A stretch of DNA of 64,000 nt, from contig NZ_MULI01000039.1 in the NCBI RefSeq assembly GCF_002939385.1, forward strand, positions 1 to 64,000. The letters are read 5' to 3'. The notes below the pieces were generated by a model. That model worked only from the letters and a program-made list of their open reading frames with translations. It was not told the origin of the DNA and did not search any database. The first letter of the stretch is position 1; every line of letters starts with the position of its first letter. The translations under genes were made by a program, and so were the position numbers. This DNA comes from Streptomyces sp. MH60. GTDB taxonomy: Bacteria > Actinomycetota > Actinomycetes > Streptomycetales > Streptomycetaceae. Below, piece by piece: positions 1 through 9,165 of the stretch.

Positions 1-1053
1 GGACGGCGCCGCAAGCTGGGCACGCCGCCCGACCCGGCCACCACCCGCGCGGAACAGCCGGCCCGCCCGCACCCGCCCGCCGAACAGCCGCCCACCGGCC
101 GGCCGACGCAGCAGTCCCAGCCGCAGACCCCGCCCCAGCAGGACCAGGCGTCCCTGGCCGGCGGTCAGGGACGGCTCGCGCCGGTCACCGAGGGCGCCGG
201 ACGGTCGTACGCCATAGGGGCACCGGACCGGAACGCCGCCGAGGGACCCGAGCCGCTGGACGGTCCCGGCGGGGCCGTCGAGGTGGCCGATCCGCCGCGT
301 CCGCAGCCGATGGACGACGAGCTGCCGCCGGAGCCGCTGGACAACCCGCGCCGGCTGCTGGTGTGGCCCGCGCCGGACGTCTCCACACAGCAGGCGCTCA
401 GCGACCGCGGCTACCGGCCGGTGATCGTGCACTCGCGCGAGGAGGTCGACGCGCAGATCGCGGCGTTCCCGGCCGCGCTGTTCGTGGACCCGCTGACCGG
501 GCCGATCACGCGCACGGCGCTCCAGTCGCTGCGGCAGGCGGCGGTGGCGGCCGAGGTACCGGTGCTGGTCACGGCCGGACTCGGACAGGCCTCGCGGGAT
601 GCCGCGTACGGCGCCGATCCCGCCGTCCTGCTGAAGGCGCTCGCGCCCCGGGACAGCGAGCAGCACCCGCCGCGCGTACTGCTGATCGAGGAGCACGCGG
701 AGATCGCGCTGGCGCTGACCTCGACGCTGGAGCGGCGAGGGATGCAGGTGGCGCGGGCGGCGAGCGACGCCGACGCGGTGACGCTGGCCGGGCAGTTCCG
801 GCCGAACCTGGTCGTGATGGACCTGATGCGGGTGCAGCGGCGCCAGGAGGGGGCCGCCGGGATCGTCGACTGGCTGCGCGCCAACGGGCAGCTCAACCGC
901 ACCCCGCTGGTCGTCTACACCGCCGCCGTCGACCAGGACGACCTGCCCCGGCTGGCCTCGGGCGAGACGGTGCTGTTCCTGGCGGAGCGTTCCACCAGCG
1001 GTGAGGTGCAGTCCCGGATCGTCGAGCTGCTCTCGCGGATCGGGACCAACTGA
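1..1053 (+). CDS. C-terminal part of a hybrid signalling protein with two receiver-like domains (partial)
   Basis: The frame is open from base 1, so the true start lies outside the window. The first ~95 residues are a Pro/Gln/Gly-rich linker. Then come two receiver-like alpha/beta domains: one around LVWPAPDVSTQQALSDRG and one starting PPRVLLIEEHAEIALALTS, with a probable phospho-acceptor Asp in NLVVMDLM and a Thr in VVYTAA. The usual receiver Lys appears replaced (VLFLAERST) and the first domain looks like a pseudo-receiver. This fits the tail of a large Streptomyces hybrid histidine kinase; the kinase core is not visible, so the assignment is inference. The gene is followed 58 bp later by the convergent end of a TetR gene. 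Confidence 0.7.
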   Translation, partial: GRRRKLGTPPDPATTRAEQPARPHPPAEQPPTGRPTQQSQPQTPPQQDQASLAGGQGRLAPVTEGAGRSYAIGAPDRNAAEGPEPLDGPGGAVEVADPPRPQPMDDELPPEPLDNPRRLLVWPAPDVSTQQALSDRGYRPVIVHSREEVDAQIAAFPAALFVDPLTGPITRTALQSLRQAAVAAEVPVLVTAGLGQASRDAAYGADPAVLLKALAPRDSEQHPPRVLLIEEHAEIALALTSTLERRGMQVARAASDADAVTLAGQFRPNLVVMDLMRVQRRQEGAAGIVDWLRANGQLNRTPLVVYTAAVDQDDLPRLASGETVLFLAERSTSGEVQSRIVELLSRIGTN

Positions 1054-1110
1054 CCTGACTCAGGGGATCGGGACCGGCTGAGGGCGCCCCTCCGAGGGCG
1101 CCCCTGCGGG

Positions 1111-1689
1111 TCAGCGGTCGACGATCCGCCGGGCCGCCTGCTTGATCGAGTCGCGCAGGCGGTCGGCGTCGTCGTCACCGCCGCCGATCAGGATGCGTTT
1201 CATCTGCGGCACGACGACCGCCCAGTTCGCCATCGCCACCAGCAGGAACAGGAGGTCGGGCGCCGGGATGGCGTCGGTGACCACACCGCGCTCCTGGCCG
1301 TCCCGCAGGGTGGCGACCTTGCGGGCGTAGTGCGCCTGGCGTTCCGCCTCGTGGGGCAGCTCGGCGGTGCCGTACTCCATGCCCTCCCAGAAGAGCAGGC
1401 GCAGCAGCTCGGGGTGGGCGGCGTGGTAGTCCAGCAGGCGGTCGATCCAGCCCTCGACGTCGTCCGGGTCGACGGGGACGGAGATCGCGAGGTCGAGCAT
1501 CTTCTTCTCGAGGACGGACGCGAACAGCTCGCCCTTGTTGCCGTAGTAGGCGTAGATCAGCTGCTTGTTGGCCTTGGCCTCGGCCGCGATGCGGTCGATG
1601 CGGGCGCCGGCGATGCCGTGGCGGGCGAACTCCGCCACCGCCGCCTCGAAGATCCGGGCCTTGGTGGCCTCGGGGTCCCTTGCTGCCAT
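1111..1689 (-). CDS. TetR/AcrR-family transcriptional regulator
   Basis: A 192-residue protein starting MAARDPEATKARIFEAA, with an N-terminal TetR helix-turn-helix (residues ~10-55, containing GARIDRIAAEAKANKQLIYAYYGNKGEL) and a helical ligand-binding domain. I chose the ATG at 1689 because the family's DNA-binding domain begins right after it; an upstream in-frame ATG at 1782 would add residues translated from the operator region. It is divergent from the MFS gene at 1829, and two inverted repeats lie between them. The likely role is autorepression and control of the exporter, released by an unknown ligand. Confidence 0.85.
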   Translation of the reverse strand: MAARDPEATKARIFEAAVAEFARHGIAGARIDRIAAEAKANKQLIYAYYGNKGELFASVLEKKMLDLAISVPVDPDDVEGWIDRLLDYHAAHPELLRLLFWEGMEYGTAELPHEAERQAHYARKVATLRDGQERGVVTDAIPAPDLLFLLVAMANWAVVVPQMKRILIGGGDDDADRLRDSIKQAARRIVDR

Positions 1690-1717
1690 GGGGCCAGGGT
1701 AGCGGGCCGGCCGCGGT

Positions 1718-1733
1718 AACCAACTATTTGGTT
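1718..1733. promoter_or_regulatory. Probable TetR operator 1
   Basis: Perfect inverted repeat AACCAA-N4-TTGGTT immediately upstream of the TetR start and within the divergent TetR/MFS promoter region. It is AT-rich compared with its surroundings, as expected for an operator or promoter. Confidence 0.65.
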
Positions 1734-1776
1734 GACAGGCTTCGGGAATGCGGGCCAAAATCCCGGAGTTAGTTCC

Positions 1777-1792
1777 AACCAACCAGTTAGTT
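1777..1792. promoter_or_regulatory. Probable TetR operator 2
   Basis: Sequence AACCAACCAGTTAGTT, a 7+7 inverted repeat with one mismatched pair, sharing the AACCAA/GGTT core with operator 1 44 bases away. It lies just upstream of the MFS gene, so one repressor could control both divergent genes. Confidence 0.55.
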
Positions 1793-1828
1793 GCTACTTA
1801 GCGCGCACTCGAAGGACTCGCTCCGCTC

Positions 1829-3118
1829 ATGCCGTCACCGCTGTCATCACCGTCACCGCTGTCATCGCCGTCATCACCGCCCGCTTCCGCGATCCAGCGG
1901 GCCGGGCTCGAAACCGGTCCCGTGCGTCGGCCCAGGGAGGTGACCTCCGGGGCCGGTCCGTCCGGCGCCGCCGCCCGCCTCTTCCTCCCCCTGATCGCCC
2001 TGTGCACCGCCGTCACGGCCGCCAACATCTACCTCGCGGCGCCGCTGCTCCCCCTCATCGCCCACGACATGGGCTCCACGCCGTCGGGGGTCGCCTGGCT
2101 CGCCTCGGTCGCGCAGCTGGGGTACGCGGCCGGCCTGCTCTTCTTCGCCCCGCTCGGGGACAGCGTGAACCGGCGCCGACTGGTCGCCGTCCTCTCGCTG
2201 GTCGCCACGGCGGCCCTGCTCGCCGCCGCCGTGTCCGCCGGGACCGGCGCGCTCGCGGGCGCCGTCCTGGTCGCCTCGGCCGCGACCGTCGTACCGCAGC
2301 TGCTCGTCCCACTGGTCGCCGAGCGCGCCCCCGCCGACCGCCGGGCCCGGCACGTCGCCGCCGTCATCGCGGGCCTGTTCACCGGCGTCGTGGCGGCCCG
2401 GGTGGCCGGCGGTCTCGCCGGGCAGGCCTTCGGCTGGCGCGCGGTGTTCGTGGGCGCCGCCGTCCTGACCGCCGTACTGGGGCTGGCGACCGCGTACATC
2501 CTGCCCGTGGAGCGCCGGCCGCGCCGGGGTCCGCTGTTCGCGGGGCTCGTCGCGATACCCGGCGTGGTGCGCCGCTCACCCGACCTGTGGCGGGCGTGCG
2601 TGCGGCAGGCGGGGATGTACGGCGCCTGGAGCGCCCTGTGGACCTCGCTCGCGCTGCTGCTCGCGGGGGACGAGGGGTACGGCCTGACCACCGCCGCGGC
2701 CGGGCTGTTCGGCCTGTTCGGGCTGGCGGCGAGCGTGGTCGCGCCGCTCGCCGGGGGCCTGGTCGACCGGTTCGGCGCCGCCAAGGTCGTACGGTCCGCG
2801 TACGCGCTGGCCGCCCTGTCGGTGCCGCTGTTCTGGCTGGGCGGACAGGCGATGGCGGCCCTGTGCGCGGCCGCCGTCCTGGTGCACGCCGCCCTGGTCG
2901 CCTCGCACGTCGCCAACCAGACCCTCGCCCTGACCACCACCTCGGCCCCGGCCACCGCCAACACGGCGTACGTCGTCGCCGGCTTCGCGGGCGGCGCGCT
3001 GGCCTCCGCCCTCGCGGGACCCGCGTTCGCCCACTGGGGCTGGGGCGGCGTGTGCGCGGTGGCGGGGGCCTGGCTGGTGCTGGGGTGGACGGCCACGGCC
3101 GTGCGCCCGGCGCGGTGA
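1829..3118 (+). CDS. MFS transporter, probable drug efflux
   Basis: A 429-residue polytopic protein with about 12 hydrophobic segments. The DHA-type features include LAAPLLPLIAHDMGST between TM1 and TM2 and the loop 2-3 motif FFAPLGDSVNRRRL, with a second-half equivalent GGLVDRFGAAKVV. The first ~45 residues are Ser/Pro-rich, and the DNA there repeats ccgtcaccgctgtcatc, so the start could lie downstream. It is divergent from a TetR gene with shared operators, which fits inducible efflux of a small molecule. The substrate cannot be read from sequence. Confidence 0.85.
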   Translation: MPSPLSSPSPLSSPSSPPASAIQRAGLETGPVRRPREVTSGAGPSGAAARLFLPLIALCTAVTAANIYLAAPLLPLIAHDMGSTPSGVAWLASVAQLGYAAGLLFFAPLGDSVNRRRLVAVLSLVATAALLAAAVSAGTGALAGAVLVASAATVVPQLLVPLVAERAPADRRARHVAAVIAGLFTGVVAARVAGGLAGQAFGWRAVFVGAAVLTAVLGLATAYILPVERRPRRGPLFAGLVAIPGVVRRSPDLWRACVRQAGMYGAWSALWTSLALLLAGDEGYGLTTAAAGLFGLFGLAASVVAPLAGGLVDRFGAAKVVRSAYALAALSVPLFWLGGQAMAALCAAAVLVHAALVASHVANQTLALTTTSAPATANTAYVVAGFAGGALASALAGPAFAHWGWGGVCAVAGAWLVLGWTATAVRPAR

Positions 3119-3180
3119 GGACGGCCCGGGCCGCACGCCCCCGCGCGATGAGCACGGCCAGGGCCGCACGCCTCGCGCGG
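3110..3180. repeat. Direct repeats of 32-33 bp over the MFS stop codon
   Basis: Three copies of a unit beginning gcgcggtgag/gcgcgatgag start at 3110, 3143 and 3175 (the last partial). The first copy contains the stop codon of the MFS gene, so the array may have grown out of the 3' end of that gene. Confidence 0.6.
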
Positions 3181-3195
3181 TGAGGACGGAAGGGG

Positions 3196-3231
3196 CGCCG
3201 GGCGGGAGGCCGTGGGGCCTACCGCCCGGCG
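3196..3231. terminator. Bidirectional hairpin terminator
   Basis: Perfect 10-bp outer stem CGCCGGGCGG/CCGCCCGGCG with a nested 5-bp stem AGGCC/GGCCT, placed between the convergent MFS gene and acyl-CoA ligase gene. There is no U-tract, as is common for Streptomyces terminators. Confidence 0.65.
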
Positions 3232-3249
3232 TCATCGTGCACGCGTCGG

Positions 3250-4905
<1,656 letters not shown>

Positions 4906-5051
4906 GGTGTCCTCCCGGGGCGACATTGCCTACGCGGCGGCAAGGGTTGCGCTGATTCTGCGCACATACCGCGCGGTATGTCACTAGTCCCGGGTGATCG
5001 ATCAGTGGGCGGGTCCGCGTGCACGATCCCACCGGGGGTGCACAGACCGGT

Positions 5052-5648
5052 TCAGGACCGCACAAACCCCAGCTCAGGGTCCTCCCGGAGCTTGCCGAGG
5101 GCCCGGGAGACCGCCGACTTCACGGTGCCCACGGAGACGCCCAGCACTTCCGCCGTCCGGGCCTCGCTGAGGTCCTCGTAGTACCTGAGGACGACCATCG
5201 CGCGCTGCCGTGCGGGCAGCTTCATGATCGCCCGCCACATCGCGTCGTGCAGGGCCTGCCGCTCCGCCGGGTCGTCGCCGCCGGGCACGGGCTCCGGCTC
5301 GGGCAGCTCGTCGCAGGCGAACTCGTCGACCTTGCGCTTGCGCCACTGCGAGGTCCGGGTGTTCAGCAGCGCCCGGCGCACATAGCCGTCCAGGGCGCGG
5401 TGGTCCTCGATGCGCTCCCAGGCCACGTACGTCTTGGCGAGCGCGGTCTGCAGCAGGTCCTCCGCGTCGCTCGGGTTGGCGGTGAGCGACCGGGCGGTAC
5501 GCAGCAGCACCGGCTGGCGGGCCTTCACGTACGAGGAGAACGACGGGTAGGGGAAGGTCTGCGCCCTGGCCGTGGCCGCGGCCGGTGCCGTGGCCGGCGC
5601 CAGGGCGGTGGCGGCGTTCGAAGCGCTGGTGCAGACGGGTGTGGTCAT
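5052..5648 (-). CDS. SigE-family ECF RNA polymerase sigma factor
   Basis: A 198-residue sigma-70-family factor with region 2 (LTANPSDAEDLLQTALAKTY) and region 4 with its helix-turn-helix (EDLSEARTAEVLGVSVGTVK). The N-terminal ~35 residues are Ala/Thr-rich. It matches the actinobacterial SigE family of ECF factors, which often lack an adjacent anti-sigma factor, and none is seen next to it here. The next gene on this strand upstream encodes a small secreted protein. Its target promoters cannot be predicted from the window. Confidence 0.87.
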   Translation of the reverse strand: MTTPVCTSASNAATALAPATAPAAATARAQTFPYPSFSSYVKARQPVLLRTARSLTANPSDAEDLLQTALAKTYVAWERIEDHRALDGYVRRALLNTRTSQWRKRKVDEFACDELPEPEPVPGGDDPAERQALHDAMWRAIMKLPARQRAMVVLRYYEDLSEARTAEVLGVSVGTVKSAVSRALGKLREDPELGFVRS

Positions 5649-5965
5649 GGCTCAACGCTATGAGCGAGGGGATGCCCGGCGGATCGGCCGCAGGTCCCGA
5701 AGCAGAGTCCGCCTCAGGTTGTAGGGGTGGTGTTGGCCCCACCTCCTGTAGGTGGAGTGGGGGAGGAGGGGTACTGCGGGTTGACCCCTGGGGGTCCGGC
5801 GCGGAAGGAGCACCCGCGCGGACGGCTCCGGTCGATCGGGGGGCGCGAAAACGCCCGGGCGACGGTGCCGAAGCACCGCCGCCCGGACGCACTGCGACCC
5901 CATGAAGCACACCCGCACAAGAAACCGGGGCCGGCGCGTCAGCGCACCCGCGCCGGCCCCTCAGC
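5649..5965. other. Intergenic region upstream of the sigma factor
   Basis: No credible gene seen. It holds an inverted repeat CCACCT-N5-AGGTGG at 5739-5755 and a second G-rich/C-rich pairing nearby, which may end transcription of the upstream secreted-protein gene or shape the sigma-factor leader. Confidence 0.4.
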
Positions 5966-6292
5966 TCACCACCACAGCGGGGAGAAGCTGACGGCCACGT
6001 TCTCGTTGCCCTGGTTGATCGCGGTGAAGGCGGAGCCGTCGACCTGCGCGGTGTTGCTCTGGTTCGAGGCCCCGGAGCCGACCGCCTGCTGCTGCGTGGT
6101 GGACGAGTTGCCGTTGTTGTTCCCGCCGACACCGCTGCCGAGGATGCCGGCGTTGGCACTGGCGGCGGTCGCGTTCGATCCGTCGTCCGCGAAGGCCCCG
6201 TTGTCCGCCGTCGCGATCCCGCCGAAGAGAGCGGCGGCGAGCGGAAGGGCGGCGACGGCGGCGACGACACGGGCGGTACGGATGCTTGCCAT
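5966..6292 (-). CDS. Small secreted Asn/Gln/Ser-rich protein
   Basis: A 108-residue protein beginning MASIRTARVVAAVAALPLAA, a clear Sec signal peptide likely cleaved near GIATA-DNGAF. The mature ~80 residues are rich in Gly, Asn, Ser and Gln (GGNNNGNSSTTQQQ, SNQSNTAQVDGSAF) and end in FSPLWW, with no cysteine. I chose the ATG at 6292 because ggaggaacaac lies just before it. It is not a recognisable chaplin or rodlin. The composition recalls amyloid-forming surface proteins, but that is inference only. Confidence 0.75.
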   Translation of the reverse strand: MASIRTARVVAAVAALPLAAALFGGIATADNGAFADDGSNATAASANAGILGSGVGGNNNGNSSTTQQQAVGSGASNQSNTAQVDGSAFTAINQGNENVAVSFSPLWW

Positions 6293-6656
6293 GTTGTTCC
6301 TCCAGAACAAGTGCGCACCGGCTTCCAGCCGACAACGCGAGAAGTACGAGAACTAGGGCTTGTGCCAAGGCAGTTGGCCGACCGCCTCGACGCTGTGCAC
6401 GACGTCGCGTGATCAGAGTTGCCCATCGAATCCCCGGCGAACCACCCCGGAAGCCCTGATTCGCCCTCAAGCGTGAGGACAAGTCGATAAACCCCTTTGC
6501 TTCCCTTCCGTCTCACGACGGGACAGCACGGACGACTCCGCCTCAAGCCCCACAAGAGGTGAAGCGTTCCGCCACTTCCTCTCCCCGCCCTCACCTCCCC
6601 GGCGTGTCGCACCCTCTCCTCTTCCCTTTGTCGAACATACGTACGAACATAGACCC
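6293..6656. other. Divergent promoter region between secreted protein and Prim-Pol gene
   Basis: No gene seen. This 364-bp region must hold promoters for both divergent genes. The part nearest the Prim-Pol gene contains the LexA-like site listed separately. Confidence 0.5.
6632..6645. promoter_or_regulatory. LexA (SOS)-box-like site
   Basis: CGAACATACGTACG differs at one position from the actinobacterial SOS box pattern CGAAC-N4-GTTCG and lies 11 bases before the start codon of a DNA primase/polymerase-like gene. A further CGAACAT half-site overlaps its right end. Confidence 0.4.
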
Positions 6657-7535
6657 ATGGCCACCACCGACCGGCAGGCCACGACGCTGGCCCTCGCACA
6701 CGCCCTGTCAGCCGCGGAACGCGGGCTGGCCGTCATCCCGCTGTCCCGGACGAAGCTCCCGGCGCTGCGCTCCCCCCACCGCGACGCCCCGGCGCCGGAG
6801 CCGCTCACCTGCCGCGGCGAGTGCGGACGCTTCGGCCACGGCGTCCACGACGCCTCCACCGACCCGGCCCGCGTCCGCGCGCTGTTCGCCGCCGCGCCCT
6901 GGGCCACGGGCTACGGCATCGCCTGCGGCCTGCCGCCGCACCACCTGATCGGCGTCGACCTGGACACGAAATCGGACAACTCGGAGACGGACTCCTCGAC
7001 CGCCCTGCGCGAACTGGCCCTGCGCCACCTCTTCACGATCCCGCCCACGGTCGTCGTCCTGACCCCCAGCGGCGGCCGCCACCTCTGGCTGACCGGCCCG
7101 CCCGACCACGTCGTCCCCAACTCGGCCGGCCGCCTCGCCCCCGGCATCGACATCCGCGGCGCCGGCGGCTACCTGGTCGGCCCCGGCTCCCGCACCCGCC
7201 ACGGCGCCTACACGACCGCGCCCGGCACAGCCCACCTGGCCCCCGCGCCCTGCCCGCCCTCCCTCCTGCGCCTGCTGCTCCCGCCCCCGGTGCGGCATAC
7301 CGGGGGCGGGACGACGGGCGGCGACGGCCGGGGCCTGGTCCAGTTCGTCCTCGCCGCGCACCGGGGCCAGCGCAACACCCGCCTCTTCTGGGCGGCCTGC
7401 CGCGCCTACGAGAACGGCATCGGCGCGGCCCTGCTGGCCCCGCTGCTGGAAGCCGCCCGCACCACCGGCCTGACCGAACGCGAGGCCCGCGCGACCCTCG
7501 CCTCGGCGGCCCGCATGACGGGCCACCGCCCCTGA
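6657..7535 (+). CDS. Bifunctional DNA primase/polymerase (Prim-Pol) domain protein
   Basis: A 292-residue protein with the N-terminal Prim-Pol fold found in archaeo-eukaryotic-type primases of plasmids and integrative elements. Key features are the start pattern ALSAAERGLAVIPLSRTKLP, the acidic motif LIGVDLDTK (two catalytic Asp), VVVLTPSGGRHLWLTG and IDIRGAGGYLVGPGS. There is no helicase domain, so the protein ends after the polymerase core plus a helical tail. The LexA-like box upstream suggests damage control. A second, divergent Prim-Pol-like protein is encoded at 20043. It may be a chromosomal relic of a mobile element's replication gene. Confidence 0.82.
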   Translation: MATTDRQATTLALAHALSAAERGLAVIPLSRTKLPALRSPHRDAPAPEPLTCRGECGRFGHGVHDASTDPARVRALFAAAPWATGYGIACGLPPHHLIGVDLDTKSDNSETDSSTALRELALRHLFTIPPTVVVLTPSGGRHLWLTGPPDHVVPNSAGRLAPGIDIRGAGGYLVGPGSRTRHGAYTTAPGTAHLAPAPCPPSLLRLLLPPPVRHTGGGTTGGDGRGLVQFVLAAHRGQRNTRLFWAACRAYENGIGAALLAPLLEAARTTGLTEREARATLASAARMTGHRP

Positions 7536-7616
7536 CGAACGCCGAGCCGCCCCTGCCTCCGCCTCCCCCGGCCACCTGGGCGCCCGTCCCACCCGGCACG
7601 CAACCGAAAGACGCCG

Positions 7617-8096
7617 ATGCACGACCGCCCCAGAGTGCCGAACCTGTCGCTGACCCGGATCGCCCTGTCCTGCGGCCGCAGCGTCGACCTGACCGACCTG
7701 CGCCTCAGCCCGACCTACGGCGACATGCCGCACGGCTACCCGTGCCGCCCCGCCAACGACCTGCGCATCCGGGCCCTCCTGCACACCGCCGCCCAGATGT
7801 CCCCCACCGTGCCGGTCCACCTGATCCCGCCGCCGCGCGCGTACCCGGACCAGTACGCGGGCGCCTTCGGCCCCGTCGAGACACTCCCACGCGTCGCCTG
7901 CGTCGGCCGCTTCTCCTCGACCCCCCTGACCCCGGCCGCCGACCCGGTCGCCTACCGCTCCGGCCTCACCGTCATCTGGTTCCAGCCGACGCCCCGAATC
8001 CCGGCCCCGAACGACCCGGACCCCACCCTGCGGGACATCGACTGGCCGTCCCTGGCCCGGGGCTACGAACTGGAGGACCCGCCGTACGGGCCTTGA
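7617..8096 (+). CDS. Conserved hypothetical protein
   Basis: A 159-residue protein, Pro-rich, with no signal peptide or membrane segment and no family I recognise. It follows the Prim-Pol gene on the same strand after 81 bp, so co-transcription is possible. Recognisable stretches include YGDMPHGYPCRPANDLRIR and FQPTPRIPAPNDPDPTL. Its codon use is high-G+C, like typical Streptomyces genes. Confidence 0.65.
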   Translation: MHDRPRVPNLSLTRIALSCGRSVDLTDLRLSPTYGDMPHGYPCRPANDLRIRALLHTAAQMSPTVPVHLIPPPRAYPDQYAGAFGPVETLPRVACVGRFSSTPLTPAADPVAYRSGLTVIWFQPTPRIPAPNDPDPTLRDIDWPSLARGYELEDPPYGP

Positions 8097-8227
8097 ACCC
8101 CGGCCGTTCGCCGCCACACGAACGGAGACGCAGCCGGTTTCGTACGTCACCTTCCGGAGCGATGGCAGAGCATGTATCGGAGGTAGTAACTCTGTCAGCG
8201 TCTGGCCCGCCGTGTGAGACTGGCCCG

Positions 8228-8734
8228 ATGCGGTGGGGGGCTTGGGGACGCGGGAGGGGAGTGCCGCTTGTCATTGCGGCGGGGTGCCTCGGAGTGGCGT
8301 TCGTGGGCGGCGGTTCGCTGGTCGCCGAGGTCACCGATGCCCGGCGGATTGATGCCTCCCCGGTGCAAGCCAACGGAGTCATCGACAGGGTCGTACACGT
8401 CAAAGGCGGGACCAATTTCCGAGTGTCCTACCGAATTGACGGTCAACGCTTTGCCACAGAAGACCTGCCCGTAGGCCAGGGAACTGCCCCCACGGAACCC
8501 ACGCTTGGCACCACAGTGTGCGTCGAAGCCGCCGCCGCGGCCCCGAAGACCGTACGGCTGTGTGGCCAGAAGTATCCGAGCGGCGACGACGTGATTCCAG
8601 CAAAGGGGCTGCTGGCCTTGGCCGGCGTTGCGGGAACCGTGATGGCCGCCGGTTGGATCGTGGTGACCGGGCGGCAACAGAAGCGCGACAGCCGCCGGGC
8701 GGGCAGCGCGTACGGCGCCGGCCCCCGACCGTAA
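8228..8734 (+). CDS. Small membrane protein with two transmembrane segments
   Basis: A 168-residue protein with TM1 near residues 10-30 (VPLVIAAGCLGVAFVGGGSL) and TM2 near 125-145 (GLLALAGVAGTVMAAGWIVV), and an extracytoplasmic domain between them with a beta-like pattern (VIDRVVHVKGGTNFRVSYRI). The architecture recalls DUF3592-type proteins, but I am not sure of the family. The start at 8228 is the best-placed ATG. Third-position G+C is lower than in neighbouring genes. It lies 26 bp from the left end of the tRNA-Ser island. Confidence 0.6.
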   Translation: MRWGAWGRGRGVPLVIAAGCLGVAFVGGGSLVAEVTDARRIDASPVQANGVIDRVVHVKGGTNFRVSYRIDGQRFATEDLPVGQGTAPTEPTLGTTVCVEAAAAAPKTVRLCGQKYPSGDDVIPAKGLLALAGVAGTVMAAGWIVVTGRQQKRDSRRAGSAYGAGPRP

Positions 8735-8760
8735 CGCCTGGTCAGGGGCCGTCAAACACC

Positions 8761-8815
8761 GCGGTGGGTGTGGGATTTGAACCCACGGTGACTTGCGCCA
8801 CGACGGTTTTCAAGA
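8761..8815. repeat. attachment-site copy (3' half of tRNA-Ser), distal end of island
   Basis: 55 bases match 12537-12591 with a single difference (A instead of G at 8791). The match runs from the anticodon loop to the 3' end of tRNA-Ser, and beyond it the sequences diverge. This is the classic footprint of tyrosine-integrase insertion into a tRNA gene: the incoming element restored the gene and displaced the original 3' half here. Confidence 0.88.
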
Positions 8816-8878
8816 GCGTCAAGCATGCAGTGTGTGCGTCCTGGTCAGGGACGGTTTCGACTCTCGCGAGGGTGCAAC

Positions 8879-8897
8879 TGGCCCACACATGGCCCAT
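8879..8897. repeat. Arm-type repeat, left
   Basis: TGGCCCACACATGGCCCAT, itself a direct repeat of TGGCCCA. It matches 12404-12422 with one mismatch. Its position inside each end of the island suggests integrase arm-binding or excisionase sites. Confidence 0.55.
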
Positions 8898-9165
8898 GGG
8901 CGCAGGAGGAGCCAGCTGCCGTCTCCCTCAAGCGCGCCAACAGAGCGCACGCTTTCGTACGGTTCCCACGGCCGTCCAGGAGCGTTCATTGGGGCCACTG
9001 AACCGGTCGCAGGGATGCGCGTACGCCAATGAACAGTGATCGCCGGGTGGCAGTAGCCAAAACCAGTTCAACACAGGGTCGACATTTGCTACAGGAGCGA
9101 GCGCCACGTAGCTCCCGGGCCCGCTCGTTTAATGACACTCCCACAGACCCTTCAGGGAGGTGAAT

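Larger units (their letters stand above)
8735..9165. other. Left end of the island, no gene seen
   Basis: Holds the duplicated tRNA-Ser 3' half (8761-8815) and an arm-type repeat (8879-8897). The short open frames here look like chance. Downstream of the DUF4435 gene there is only a weak CCCTGAAGGG hairpin. Confidence 0.5.

Noticed and set aside
6311..6480. Possible ydaO/c-di-AMP riboswitch before the secreted-protein gene
   Set aside because: Some G-rich stretches resemble parts of the motif, but the ordered conserved segments are not present.
5074..6699. 541-codon minus-strand frame
   Set aside because: It overlaps the sigma factor and secreted protein in another frame, and its product is Arg/Pro-rich without any domain; high-G+C shadow.
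6821..8734. Long + strand open frame covering the Prim-Pol and following gene
   Set aside because: Only its 3' end (from 8228) looks like a protein with TM helices; the rest is a Pro/Arg-rich shadow of the Prim-Pol and 7617 genes.
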